From Bacteroidota bacterium (GTDB taxonomy: Bacteria > Bacteroidota > Bacteroidia > Bacteroidales > Prolixibacteraceae), in assembly GCA_023393265.1 (NCBI GenBank), contig JAEWME010000117.1:1-22442 (forward strand): 22,442 bases of DNA, in the 5' to 3' direction. Numbering within the stretch: the first letter of the stretch is position 1; every line of letters begins with the position of its first letter. Shown here piece after piece: positions 7,379 through 16,172 of the stretch. A model generated the notes under the pieces. That model was not told the origin of the DNA. It was given only the letters and a program-made list of their open reading frames with translations, and made no database searches. The translations under genes and the position numbers were made by a program.

Positions 7379-8398
7379 CTAATTTTTCCGGAGATATTCA
7401 TCCACTTTCGTCATCATTTCAGCTTTTTTTTCTGCGTCAAGAAAACTGGCCTCAAACGAGTTTTTAGCCAACAGCGCAACTTGTGCTTTACTCAAGCCAA
7501 CAGCACGAGCCAAGGCATTGAAGTTCTCATTCACATAGCCGCCAAAATAAGCCGGATCGTCGGAGTTAATGGTCACCATCAGGCCTTTGCCGAGCATTTC
7601 ACGAACCGGATGCAAAGACATATCTTTCACCACTTTTAGCTTTAGGTTCGAAAGCGGGCACACGGTCAACGGCATTCTTCGGGCGACCAGTTCAGCAACC
7701 AGCCCATCGTCTTCAAGTGAACGATTGCCATGATCAATCCTTAAAACTTTCAATAAATTCAACGCTTCCCAAACATACTCAGGCGGACCTTCCTCTCCGG
7801 CATGGGCAACCGTGAGAAAACCTTGCTTCCTTGCTTCAGCAAAAAGTCGTTCAAACTTTCCGGGCGGATGCCCTTTTTCTGAAGAATCGAGGCCAATGCC
7901 CACAATCCACGATTTATAGCTAAGTGCCTGTTCAAACGTCTCAAAAGCCGACTTCTCGCTTAAATGGCGAAGGATAGAAAGAATAAGCCGGTGACTTATA
8001 CCAAGTTTTTCTTCCCCGTCGACCAACGCCTTGTGAATCCCCTGAATAACTTTCCCGAAAGAAACGCCGCGCAAAAGATGCGTCTGCGGATCAAAAAATA
8101 TCTCGGTATGCAATACATTCTGGCTACGAATTTTCAGGAGATAAGCCCAGGTCAGGTCGTAAAAATCCTGTTCTTCGAGCAATACATTGGCTCCGGCATA
8201 GTAAATGTCGAGAAATTCCTGAAGGTTATTGAACTGATAGGCATCGCGTAACGAACTGACTGAATCATATTTCAGCGCGATGCCGTTACGGGCAGCAATC
8301 CCAAACATCAACTCCGGCTCAAAAGTTCCTTCAATATGCAGATGTAGCTCTGCTTTGGGCATTCCCGCTATAAAACTTGTTATCGACTCCTGATTCAT
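7379..8398 (-). CDS. add: Adenosine deaminase family protein, probably adenine deaminase
   Basis: A 339-residue amidohydrolase of the adenosine deaminase family. Zinc ligands and catalytic residues are in place: H19 and H21 (ELHLHIEGT), H199 with E202 (HAGEEG), H223 (IDHG) and D280/D281 (NSDDPAYFG). Details such as the LHIEGTFEPELMF start, the FFDPQTH block near 101-107, the GLDSSEKGHPP block near 169-179 and HAGEEGPPEYVWEAL match what I recall of the Pa0148/Aah1-type adenine deaminases rather than true adenosine deaminases. It would convert adenine to hypoxanthine for purine salvage; databases often call it adenosine deaminase. It starts five bases after the glycerate kinase stop, so the two form an operon. 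It is convergent with the histidine kinase, 10 bp apart. Family is certain; substrate is inferred. Confidence 0.88.
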   Translation of the reverse strand: MNQESITSFIAGMPKAELHLHIEGTFEPELMFGIAARNGIALKYDSVSSLRDAYQFNNLQEFLDIYYAGANVLLEEQDFYDLTWAYLLKIRSQNVLHTEIFFDPQTHLLRGVSFGKVIQGIHKALVDGEEKLGISHRLILSILRHLSEKSAFETFEQALSYKSWIVGIGLDSSEKGHPPGKFERLFAEARKQGFLTVAHAGEEGPPEYVWEALNLLKVLRIDHGNRSLEDDGLVAELVARRMPLTVCPLSNLKLKVVKDMSLHPVREMLGKGLMVTINSDDPAYFGGYVNENFNALARAVGLSKAQVALLAKNSFEASFLDAEKKAEMMTKVDEYLRKN

Positions 8399-8403
8399 CT
8401 CAG

Positions 8404-9633
8404 CTAATTTTCCGGTTTTAACAATGCACGCATCAGTTTGTTTGCCGCCAGCCAGTTCCGGCTGTTTTCGGGGGCGAATAAATTTTTCGCAAGCAAAGGC
8501 CTTTGATCTGAGCCAGCCTCAAATAATTCAACAATATTTCCTGATATGGAAGCAAGTAGCTCTTTTGCCCGCATTTTCGATTCTACGACACTCAAGCGAC
8601 CATTGCCAAGCTCGAAAGCGGCGGTAAGCCCTGAAATCTGTTCTGCCGACTCATCCACGAAGCCAGCCAACGCCACAACAGGCACGCTGTATTTTTCGCA
8701 AAGCCTGGCTATTTTTCCTACAGTTTTACCCTGAGCGCTTTGTCCGTCGATTTTTCCTTCGCCGGTAAAAACCAGGTCAGCAGTACTGATCTGTTCCTCC
8801 AAATTTGCGTACTTTTTGACTATCTCGAATCCTGAATTCATTCGTGCATCGCAAAACGCCATCAATCCGGCACCCAAGCCACCGGCCGCACCCGATCCTG
8901 GTATTTCAGCATAGTTTTTACCGAATGTCGTCGACAGTATTTTACTGAAATAGTGCATGTTTTTCTCCAGTTTCTCAACCATTTCGGGAGTTGCGCCTTT
9001 TTGCGGGCCATAAACGCGGCTTGCTCCATCCATACCAACGAGCAGATTTTGAACATCGCCCCCAATGACAATGCGCGCAGACGCCAGTAGCGGATGAACT
9101 CCGGAAACATCGATTGAAGCAAGGTTTCCCAGCGAACCGCCACCAACCTCTAAAAGCCGGTGGTCGGCATCAAAAAACCGAAAGCCAAGTGCGCTGGCCA
9201 TTCCAACTCCCCCATCATTGGTGGCGCTGCCGCCAATACCAACAACAATATCCCGAAAGCCAGCCTCTAATACCAACTTCAGGAGAACCCCGGTTCCAAA
9301 AGTAGATGAGATCATTGGGTTTCGCTCTTCCGGCTTCAATAGTTCAATACCCGAAGCGGCAGCCATCTCAATCACCGCAGTCTTGCCGTCGCCCATCACG
9401 CCGTAGAACGACCGGATTGGGCGTAGAAGCGCATCAACAGAATGAACATGGACAATTCGTCCGCCGGTAGCAGCAATCAGTGCGGCAACAGTTCCTTCTC
9501 CGCCATCGGCCACCGGAACGCAAACCGTCTCAGCATCAGGAAGTTTTTTCCTGATACCTTCCTCAACTGCAGTAGCAACATCCACTGACGAAAGGCATTC
9601 TTTAAAAGAATCGGGTACAATTATAATGCGCAT
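8404..9633 (-). CDS. Glycerate 2-kinase (GarK/GlxK family)
   Basis: From the ATG at 9633 the product is 409 residues. A TTG five codons further upstream is also in frame, but family members begin at MRIIIVPDSFK. Conserved blocks are PDSFKECLS (7-15), VADGGEGT (41-48), GIGGSATNDGG (132-142), IGGDVQNLL (190-198) and TGEGKIDGQSAQGKT (290-304), all hallmarks of class II glycerate kinase. It phosphorylates D-glycerate with ATP, feeding glycerate into lower glycolysis. The protein is about 25-30 residues longer than the usual 380, because of a C-terminal tail after about residue 375 (RPLLAKNLFAPENSRNWL) that I do not recognise. It is the promoter-proximal gene of a two-gene operon with the deaminase. 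Confidence 0.92.
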   Translation of the reverse strand: MRIIIVPDSFKECLSSVDVATAVEEGIRKKLPDAETVCVPVADGGEGTVAALIAATGGRIVHVHSVDALLRPIRSFYGVMGDGKTAVIEMAAASGIELLKPEERNPMISSTFGTGVLLKLVLEAGFRDIVVGIGGSATNDGGVGMASALGFRFFDADHRLLEVGGGSLGNLASIDVSGVHPLLASARIVIGGDVQNLLVGMDGASRVYGPQKGATPEMVEKLEKNMHYFSKILSTTFGKNYAEIPGSGAAGGLGAGLMAFCDARMNSGFEIVKKYANLEEQISTADLVFTGEGKIDGQSAQGKTVGKIARLCEKYSVPVVALAGFVDESAEQISGLTAAFELGNGRLSVVESKMRAKELLASISGNIVELFEAGSDQRPLLAKNLFAPENSRNWLAANKLMRALLKPEN

Positions 9634-9892
9634 AAAATGGCTATTCAAATAGATTTTAGATGAAAGATAATCAAATAGGGTTCATTATGAAATAAGCCGT
9701 ACCAAGTTCCTTGCATATTGCTGCTAAATATTCAGTTTTAAACTCATTTCTATATAGAAACGTTCGTCTTGAAATGTTAATCTTATCCATTTTTATCAAC
9801 AACCCGAAAACCGGGGAATGATTTTGGTAACTTTACCTTCCGGAGAAAAACGACCGGAATTTATTGTTTCTAACCGCATTAAAATACTGATT

Positions 9893-12800
9893 ATGATTCC
9901 TTTTACACACTTACATGTTCACTCGCAATACTCCATCCTCGACGGGGCGGCAAGTGTCAAAGGGCTGGTTGCGAAAGCTAAAAAAGACGGGATGACCGCG
10001 CTCGCCCTCACCGACCATGGCAACATGTTTGGTTCAAAAGAATTTTACGATGTGTGCAAGAAAGAAGGCATCAAACCCATCATTGGCTGCGAAACCTACG
10101 TGGCTTCCCGAACCCGCTTCGACAAGTCGGATCCTAAACTCGACCGCTCGGGAGATCACCTCATTCTGCTGGCAAAAAATAAAACTGGCTACCGAAATTT
10201 GCTCAAATTGATTTCTTTAGCCAACACCGAAGGATTTTACTACAAACCGCGCATCGATAAAGATATTTTAAAAGAATGTAGCGAAGGGTTAATTATCTCA
10301 TCCTCATGCCTTGGCGGAGAGGTTCCGCAACTAATTATGAAGGGCAATGATTCGGAGGCAGACGAAACCATTCGTTGGTTCAAGTCGGTTTTTGGCGAAG
10401 ATTATTACCTCGAACTTCAACGTCACCCATCAGAAATTCCAAGATTACGAGCCGAAGTATACGACAACCAGGTTATTGTAAATGAGCGAATTTTGGAACT
10501 TGCGAAAAAACACAACGTCAAGGTAATTTGCACCAACGACGTGCATTTCATCAATGCCGAAGACGCCGATGCACATGATCTGCTTATTTGCCTGAACACC
10601 GGGAAAGACCTCGACGACCCGGCCCGTATGCGCTATACCAAACAGGAATGGTTCAAGACCACTGCCGAAATGAATCATTTATTTGCTGATGTTCCGGAGG
10701 CGCTGACCAATACTCAGGAAATAGTCGACAAAATTGAAACCTACGAATTGAATTCTGACCCAATCATGCCTGTATTCCCGATTCCTGTGGAGTTTGGGAA
10801 AGAAGAGGATTACATTGGAAAATACACCGAACCTCAACTGATAGAGGAGTTTGGCGAAAAAGCATTCGAACGGCTGGGCGGTTTCGATAAAGTGCTCCGC
10901 GTAAAGTTTGAATCGGATTACCTGGAACATCTGACATACGAAGGCGCATATATCCGTTACGGAAATCCCATTCCGGCTGACGTTAAAGAACGAATCGATT
11001 TCGAGCTGAACACCATCAAAACAATGGGTTTCCCCGGATATTTCCTGATCGTTCAGGATTTTATCAATGCAGCCCGAAAAATGGGCGTTTTAGTAGGACC
11101 CGGACGTGGATCTGCTGCCGGAGCCGTAGTTTCTTATTGTGTTGGTATTACTAATATCGATCCGCTGAAATACGATTTGCTGTTCGAGCGGTTCCTCAAC
11201 CCCGACCGTATTTCGATGCCCGACGTTGACATCGATTTCGACGACGACGGCCGCCAGATGGTGCTCGATTGGGTCACCGAAAAATATGGGAAGGACAAAG
11301 TTGCCCACATTTGTACCTTTGGAACGATGGCAACAAAACTGGCAATTCGTGATGTGGCCAGGGTGCTGAAACTACCACTTCCGGATGCCGACAGGCTAGC
11401 CAAACTGGTTCCCGAAGCGCCTAAAATGAGTTTCGAAAAAGCTTATGCCGATAGCCCTGAACTTAAGCAGGAGTTGAATTCGCCCAACGACCTGATTCGT
11501 CAAACCTTGAAATTTGCAGCGACACTCGAAGGTTCTGTCAGGCAAACCGGCGTTCACGCCTGCGGTATCCTGATTAGCCGCGACCCGCTCACCGATCACA
11601 TTCCGGTGATGCCGACCAAAGACGAAGACCTGCTGACAACCCAGTACGACGGACATTTTGTTGAAGCTATTGGCCTGCTGAAGATGGACTTTCTCGGGCT
11701 AAAAACGCTTTCAATTATCAAGGAAACACTCGAAAATGTGCGACGATCGAAAGGGCTCGAAATTGATATCGACAAAATTCCGATGGACGATACGGAAACG
11801 TTCGAACTTTTCAGCCGAGGCGACACCACAGGCGTATTCCAGTTCGAGTCGCCCGGAATGAAAAAACATCTGCGTGCATTGAAACCCAACCGTTTTGAAG
11901 ACCTTGTGGCCATGAACGCGCTTTACCGTCCGGGTCCTATGGAATACATTCCTTCTTTCATCCGAAGGAAACACGGACAGGAACCCATCGAATACGACCA
12001 TCCGCTGATGGAACCCTACCTCAACGACACCTATGGAATTACTGTTTATCAGGAACAGGTAATGCTTCAGTCCAGAGCGTTGGGTGGATTTACCCGGGGT
12101 GACTCGGACTCCCTGCGTAAAGCAATGGGTAAAAAAATCAAATCGATGATGGATACACTGAAAGAAAAGTTTAAAAAAGGATGTCTGGCTAATCCTGAAT
12201 TTATGAGTGGACTGGACGGGAAGAAAAAACCCGAAGACCTGATTGACAAAATATGGGGAGACTGGGAAGCCTTTGCAAGCTATGCTTTTAACAAATCACA
12301 CTCTGTGTGTTATGCTTACGTGGCCTATCAAACCGGATACCTGAAAGCGCATTACCCGGCTGAGTTTATGGCTGCCAACATGAGCCGGAACCTCAGTAAC
12401 ATCACCGAAATTACGAAACTGATGGAGGAATGTAAGCGAATGAAATTGAAGGTACTTGGCCCGGACGTGAATGAAAGCCATGTGAAATTTACAGTAACAC
12501 GTCGTGGCGATGTCCGCTTCGGGATGGCAGCAGTGAAAGGTGTTGGCGAAGGTGCCGTGCTCGACTTGCTTAAAGCGCGCGAAAACGGTGAATTTACCGA
12601 CATCTACAATTTCGTCGAACGGGTTAATCTCCAGTCAGTAAATAAAAAGAATCTGGAAGCGCTTGCCATGTCGGGTGCTTTTGACGGATTTAAAAAACAT
12701 ACCCGCAGTCAGTTTTTTATCCCCGATGAAAGCGAACAGACTTTTATTGAAAAACTTATTCGCTATGGCAACAAAATGCAGTTCGAAAGCAATAATATGC

Positions 12801-13528
12801 AACCGTCCCTCTTTGGCGAAGTCATGTCAACCCAGGCTGTACAAAGACCTGAAGCACCCAATGTTCCTGAATGGGTCGATCTGGTGCTGCTGGAGAAAGA
12901 ACGGAGTTTGGTAGGCGTGTACCTGACTGCTCATCCGCTCGACCGGTACAAGGTAGAGATTGATCTGCTGGCAACCAAAGATGTAGCACTCAAAGATTTG
13001 AATAATGGTATCGAAACTCTCAAAGGAAGGGAACTCACTTTTGTCGGGATGGTGACAGAGGCGCGAGAGAGCTTCGGGAAGACCGGGAAACCATACTGTC
13101 ACATGATTCTGACAGACTACACCGATTCGTACAAAATGTTCTTTTTTGCCAAAGACTATGTCGAATTTGGAAAATATTGCCGTCAGGGGCTTTATTTGCT
13201 GGTGCGGGGAACGGTGCAAAACCGCTTTGGCGGAGAACAACTCGAATTTAAGGTAAGCCGGGTTGAACTGATGGATGATGTACGGGAAAAATATTTCAAA
13301 AGTATCACCGTGCGGATTCCGCTTTCGGCTATCACCGGAAATATTATTGCCGATTTGGAAAAACTGACAGCCGCAAATAAAGGTAAAGCATTGCTGAAAT
13401 TTGATATTTACGATCTGGAAACAAAAATGATGGTCAATCTGTTTTCTCGTAACACGCGGATCGAAATTACCGACGAATTACTTGCCTACATTGAAAATCA
13501 GGATGATCTTGCTTTTAAAATTAATTAG
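9893..13528 (+). CDS. dnaE: DNA polymerase III alpha subunit
   Basis: The replicative polymerase, 1211 residues from the ATG at 9893. An upstream in-frame ATG at 9818 would add 25 residues with no family resemblance, whereas MIPFTHLHVHSQYSILDGA is the standard Bacteroidetes DnaE start. Domains in order: PHP (1 to about 280; H6, H8, H10, D41, H42, E67 and a TNDVH block are all present, so metal binding looks intact), the C-family polymerase core with the catalytic PDVDIDFD aspartates D444 and D446, a fingers region with YQEQVM and HSVCYAYVAYQTGYLKAHYPAEF, a helix-hairpin-helix region, and an OB fold (about 1000-1110) beginning near LKGRELTFVGMV. No 3'-5' exonuclease insertion of the PolC type is seen. 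Thioredoxin follows 59 bp downstream with its own promoter. Confidence 0.96.
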   Translation: MIPFTHLHVHSQYSILDGAASVKGLVAKAKKDGMTALALTDHGNMFGSKEFYDVCKKEGIKPIIGCETYVASRTRFDKSDPKLDRSGDHLILLAKNKTGYRNLLKLISLANTEGFYYKPRIDKDILKECSEGLIISSSCLGGEVPQLIMKGNDSEADETIRWFKSVFGEDYYLELQRHPSEIPRLRAEVYDNQVIVNERILELAKKHNVKVICTNDVHFINAEDADAHDLLICLNTGKDLDDPARMRYTKQEWFKTTAEMNHLFADVPEALTNTQEIVDKIETYELNSDPIMPVFPIPVEFGKEEDYIGKYTEPQLIEEFGEKAFERLGGFDKVLRVKFESDYLEHLTYEGAYIRYGNPIPADVKERIDFELNTIKTMGFPGYFLIVQDFINAARKMGVLVGPGRGSAAGAVVSYCVGITNIDPLKYDLLFERFLNPDRISMPDVDIDFDDDGRQMVLDWVTEKYGKDKVAHICTFGTMATKLAIRDVARVLKLPLPDADRLAKLVPEAPKMSFEKAYADSPELKQELNSPNDLIRQTLKFAATLEGSVRQTGVHACGILISRDPLTDHIPVMPTKDEDLLTTQYDGHFVEAIGLLKMDFLGLKTLSIIKETLENVRRSKGLEIDIDKIPMDDTETFELFSRGDTTGVFQFESPGMKKHLRALKPNRFEDLVAMNALYRPGPMEYIPSFIRRKHGQEPIEYDHPLMEPYLNDTYGITVYQEQVMLQSRALGGFTRGDSDSLRKAMGKKIKSMMDTLKEKFKKGCLANPEFMSGLDGKKKPEDLIDKIWGDWEAFASYAFNKSHSVCYAYVAYQTGYLKAHYPAEFMAANMSRNLSNITEITKLMEECKRMKLKVLGPDVNESHVKFTVTRRGDVRFGMAAVKGVGEGAVLDLLKARENGEFTDIYNFVERVNLQSVNKKNLEALAMSGAFDGFKKHTRSQFFIPDESEQTFIEKLIRYGNKMQFESNNMQPSLFGEVMSTQAVQRPEAPNVPEWVDLVLLEKERSLVGVYLTAHPLDRYKVEIDLLATKDVALKDLNNGIETLKGRELTFVGMVTEARESFGKTGKPYCHMILTDYTDSYKMFFFAKDYVEFGKYCRQGLYLLVRGTVQNRFGGEQLEFKVSRVELMDDVREKYFKSITVRIPLSAITGNIIADLEKLTAANKGKALLKFDIYDLETKMMVNLFSRNTRIEITDELLAYIENQDDLAFKIN

Positions 13529-13538
13529 GCTAATTTTG
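13509..13538 (+). promoter_or_regulatory. trxA promoter (Bacteroidetes -33/-7)
   Basis: TTG at 13509-13511 and TAATTTTG at 13531-13538 are separated by exactly 19 bp, matching the TTG-N19-TAnnTTTG Bacteroidetes consensus. The -33 box lies inside the last codons of dnaE, and a start near 13545 would give a leader of about 43 nt. This is the best promoter match I found in the window. Confidence 0.6.
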
Positions 13539-13587
13539 TGATAGTTTAGAATTCGAAAAAGTATACTCACTTAAAAATATTAAAAAG

Positions 13588-13905
13588 ATGGCTTTAGAAA
13601 TTAATGACGCAAACTTTGAGGAACTGGTGCTTCAGGCAGACAAACCAGTGCTTGTTGATTTTTGGGCAGAATGGTGTGGCCCGTGCCGGATGGTTGCCCC
13701 GGTCGTTCAGGAATTATCCGAAGACTATGCCGGAAGATTAATTGTAGGAAAAGTTGATGTTGACAGTAACCCGGGAATCGCCACCAAATTTGGTATCCGC
13801 AACATCCCGACAATCCTTTTCTTTAAAGACGGTGCTGTGGTTGAAAAACACGTTGGCGCCGCTCCCAAAACAACTTTGGCCTCGAAAGTCGAAAGTATTC
13901 TTTAG
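13588..13905 (+). CDS. trxA: Thioredoxin
   Basis: A 105-residue canonical thioredoxin: the redox active site WCGPC with C30 and C33, the DFWAEW strand before it, and the cis-proline P74 in NIPT. No signal peptide is present, so it is cytoplasmic, serving as a general disulfide reductant (ribonucleotide reductase, peroxiredoxins and others). Length is exactly that expected. It lies 59 bp after dnaE on the same strand, with a strong promoter match between them and a hairpin terminator 20 bp after its stop, so it can be expressed on its own. Confidence 0.96.
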   Translation: MALEINDANFEELVLQADKPVLVDFWAEWCGPCRMVAPVVQELSEDYAGRLIVGKVDVDSNPGIATKFGIRNIPTILFFKDGAVVEKHVGAAPKTTLASKVESIL

Positions 13906-13925
13906 AAAAATATTTCAGCGGAAAG

Positions 13926-13960
13926 AAAGGCACGGGCAACAAAATCCTGTGCCTTTTTTG
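13926..13960 (+). terminator. trxA rho-independent terminator
   Basis: AAGGCACGGG (13927-13936) pairs with CCTGTGCCTT (13946-13955) with one G-T wobble, loop CAACAAAAT, followed by six T (13954-13959). On the minus strand the hairpin is followed by TTTCTTTCC, so it may also end the convergent glycosyltransferase operon whose last stop is at 13973. Confidence 0.85.
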
Positions 13961-13972
13961 TTTCTCGGGCAG

Positions 13973-15550
13973 CTACTCTATCCTGAAATAATAATGATCT
14001 CCGCACCGCACTGCATGATGTTCATTGGCAATTGCGCGTAAAGTATCGTTCGTAAGCAATCCCCTTTCGCGCGTAAGGACAATAGCCGGTTTTTTAATCG
14101 GCGAATCAGCCCGGTATAGTTCCGTAGTCCGGATTTTCTTCGGAACGGCATTCAGGTAAACATCCAGATCCTCCATCCTGAACATCCCCACAAAATAGTA
14201 ATTTTCAATACCCGAAACGGTTGCCTCCTTCTTTGCCATCTCGCTGATTTCTCTCATGCCGAGATATTTGTTATAATTGGGGATAGCCCATGAAATAACG
14301 AAAACTGTTAGCAAAATTCCTGAAGCAAAATATGTCACTGCCCGGTAAAACTGGTTTCGCATCAACAAAGCGATGGCTGCAATTGCTGCTCCCGACAGGC
14401 ACAACGCTGCTACAAAAACCAAAGGAGAAAGACTTATTCCTTTCATGAAGGGAAAACGGGATGCAATGGCTATCGCAGGTAAAGCCAGCGACATTAAAGC
14501 TGCCGGAATCAAAACCAGGAACTGCACCCACCGGCGCATCTTCATTCGGCTAAGCCACAACATAGCGGTGTAAAAAAAAAATGGGAAAGTTGGCAGCAGG
14601 TATACCGCCAGTTTCGAGCTAAAAAACGACAACGCGACAAAAGTTGACGCCGCCACTGAAATGAAAAACAGCTCCAGATCGGAGCTGTGCTGTTTACTCC
14701 GAAACCATGCAATAAAAATTCCCGCAATTAACAGTGACCAGGGTGCCAGCGAATACAAAACCGAAATCATGTAATAATAAAACGGCTCTTTGTGCGAGAA
14801 CGAATTGACTGCCCTATTCACTGTTTGGTTGAACAGCAAGTTGTGGAGGTATTCGCTCCCACCTTCAATATAAACACCCAGAAACCATAATCCGGAGAAC
14901 GCCAGAAGGATCAGCCATGTTTTCCGGTTCCAGTATCTTACGAAAGCTCTAATCTGTCTCTTCAGTAATAAAAATACGGCTGTCGAAATCAGCGGAATGA
15001 GAATACCAAGCGGCCCCTTTGAAAACAATGCCATGAAAACGAAAAAAGGAAAAAGCAACCAATCATATTTTCGCTCCTCCTCTTCATACTTCCTGAAAAA
15101 TACATACAATGCCAAAACGATAAACATACTCATCAGCATATCCATCCGGAGCACAACTGCCGACCCAATAAAAAAGCCGCTTGTAAGCAACATGAGTTGA
15201 GTGGCCAGACGTGCATCTTCGGGCATTAGTTTTTTCACCCAGTTATCCATCACCGCCATGATGACCAGCGCCGGAACGAACGAAAATAAAGCGAGGAAAA
15301 GCATGTTGTGCGAGCCAAACAGCCATCGTCCCAGCATGACGACGCATAAATAAAGCGGAGGTTTATCGGCATAAACGACTCCATGATTGGTGAAAGTGAA
15401 AAAGTTACCATTTCGCAGGGCTTCGTCGGCAATGCTCAGGTAACGCAGCTCGTTTCCCGCGGTGAAATCCCTAAAAAGGAACATGGGCAAAACAGCCAGC
15501 AGGTAAGAGGCATAACGTAAAATTGGTAAGATTTTGTTACGCTGTTTCAT
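13973..15550 (-). CDS. ArnT-like GT39/83 family glycosyltransferase
   Basis: A 525-residue integral membrane protein with about 11-13 hydrophobic segments over residues 10-430 and a small soluble C-terminal domain. The first periplasmic loop has the family signature NELRY at 33-37 (acidic E34), then a GNFFTF stretch and ADKPPLY at 61-67, as in ArnT and related enzymes that use polyprenyl-phosphate sugars. This predicts transfer of a sugar from undecaprenyl phosphate to an acceptor on the periplasmic side, such as lipid A or a protein. It is last in a three-gene operon; its ATG overlaps the stop of the LAB_N gene by four bases (ATGA), indicating translational coupling. The sugar and acceptor are unknown. 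Confidence 0.88.
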   Translation of the reverse strand: MKQRNKILPILRYASYLLAVLPMFLFRDFTAGNELRYLSIADEALRNGNFFTFTNHGVVYADKPPLYLCVVMLGRWLFGSHNMLFLALFSFVPALVIMAVMDNWVKKLMPEDARLATQLMLLTSGFFIGSAVVLRMDMLMSMFIVLALYVFFRKYEEEERKYDWLLFPFFVFMALFSKGPLGILIPLISTAVFLLLKRQIRAFVRYWNRKTWLILLAFSGLWFLGVYIEGGSEYLHNLLFNQTVNRAVNSFSHKEPFYYYMISVLYSLAPWSLLIAGIFIAWFRSKQHSSDLELFFISVAASTFVALSFFSSKLAVYLLPTFPFFFYTAMLWLSRMKMRRWVQFLVLIPAALMSLALPAIAIASRFPFMKGISLSPLVFVAALCLSGAAIAAIALLMRNQFYRAVTYFASGILLTVFVISWAIPNYNKYLGMREISEMAKKEATVSGIENYYFVGMFRMEDLDVYLNAVPKKIRTTELYRADSPIKKPAIVLTRERGLLTNDTLRAIANEHHAVRCGDHYYFRIE

Positions 15551-16170
15551 TTCTCACGAATTTTAAGTTCCTGCTTGTAAAGAATGATATTTCGCGAATA
15601 AGCAATGAAGCCAACCGACTGGCCTAAAATCAGGACAAAATCCTGGCGAAAAACGCCATAAGCCATGATGATTCCGGAACCGATGAGACTGATGAGCCAA
15701 AAACCGACTGGCAAAAGCGACTCTTTTTTGGCCAGCGAATAAATCCATTGATAGACGAACCGCAGCGAGAATAAAACCTGCCCGAGCGAACCGAAAACAA
15801 TCAGCCAAATTGGAATATCTTTATTAGCCAGAAAACTATCGAAAAAGTACCGGCTGTTTTTCAGGACAAAAGAAATGGCAATTAATGGCGTGATCACCAG
15901 TATACTCCGGATAAAAACGTTTATTTTAGCCCAGACACCTGTTTCCCTCAGATTCCAGATGTAGATATAATACGAGATTAGTTGCCCGAGTAGAATGGCA
16001 AAATCGTTTCGGAACCAGCCATAAATGCAAAAAAGATAAGACGCAATGATGCTCAGTACCCAATAGATATTGGGCGACAGCACTTTTCTGGCTCTTTCGG
16101 ACAAGATCCACTGAAGCAAAGTGCGCATGAAAAAGAGCGTTTGAGAAACAAGCCCGATTAAAAAAACCAT
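15547..16170 (-). CDS. Membrane protein with two tandem LAB_N domains
   Basis: A 207-residue membrane protein built from two copies of the 'lipid A biosynthesis N-terminal' (LAB_N) domain. Copy one spans about 4-73 and copy two about 125-195. They align through R16 and R137 (FFMRTLLQW; FSLRFVYQW), then GWFRNDFAILLGQ against GVFRQDFVLILGQ. Each copy has about three hydrophobic segments, joined by another near 83-103. From memory LAB_N belongs with the PQ-loop/SWEET-like small membrane folds, so this duplicated form resembles a small transporter. It begins two bases after the upstream glycosyltransferase stop and overlaps the downstream one. Its place between a sugar-lipid synthase and an ArnT-like transferase makes it a candidate flippase for the sugar-lipid; that is inference. 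Confidence 0.85.
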   Translation of the reverse strand: MVFLIGLVSQTLFFMRTLLQWILSERARKVLSPNIYWVLSIIASYLFCIYGWFRNDFAILLGQLISYYIYIWNLRETGVWAKINVFIRSILVITPLIAISFVLKNSRYFFDSFLANKDIPIWLIVFGSLGQVLFSLRFVYQWIYSLAKKESLLPVGFWLISLIGSGIIMAYGVFRQDFVLILGQSVGFIAYSRNIILYKQELKIREK

Positions 16171-16172
16171 CG

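Noticed and set aside
9818..9892. In-frame upstream ATG extending dnaE by 25 residues.
   Set aside because: The extension lacks homology to DnaE N-termini, while the internal start matches the family exactly.
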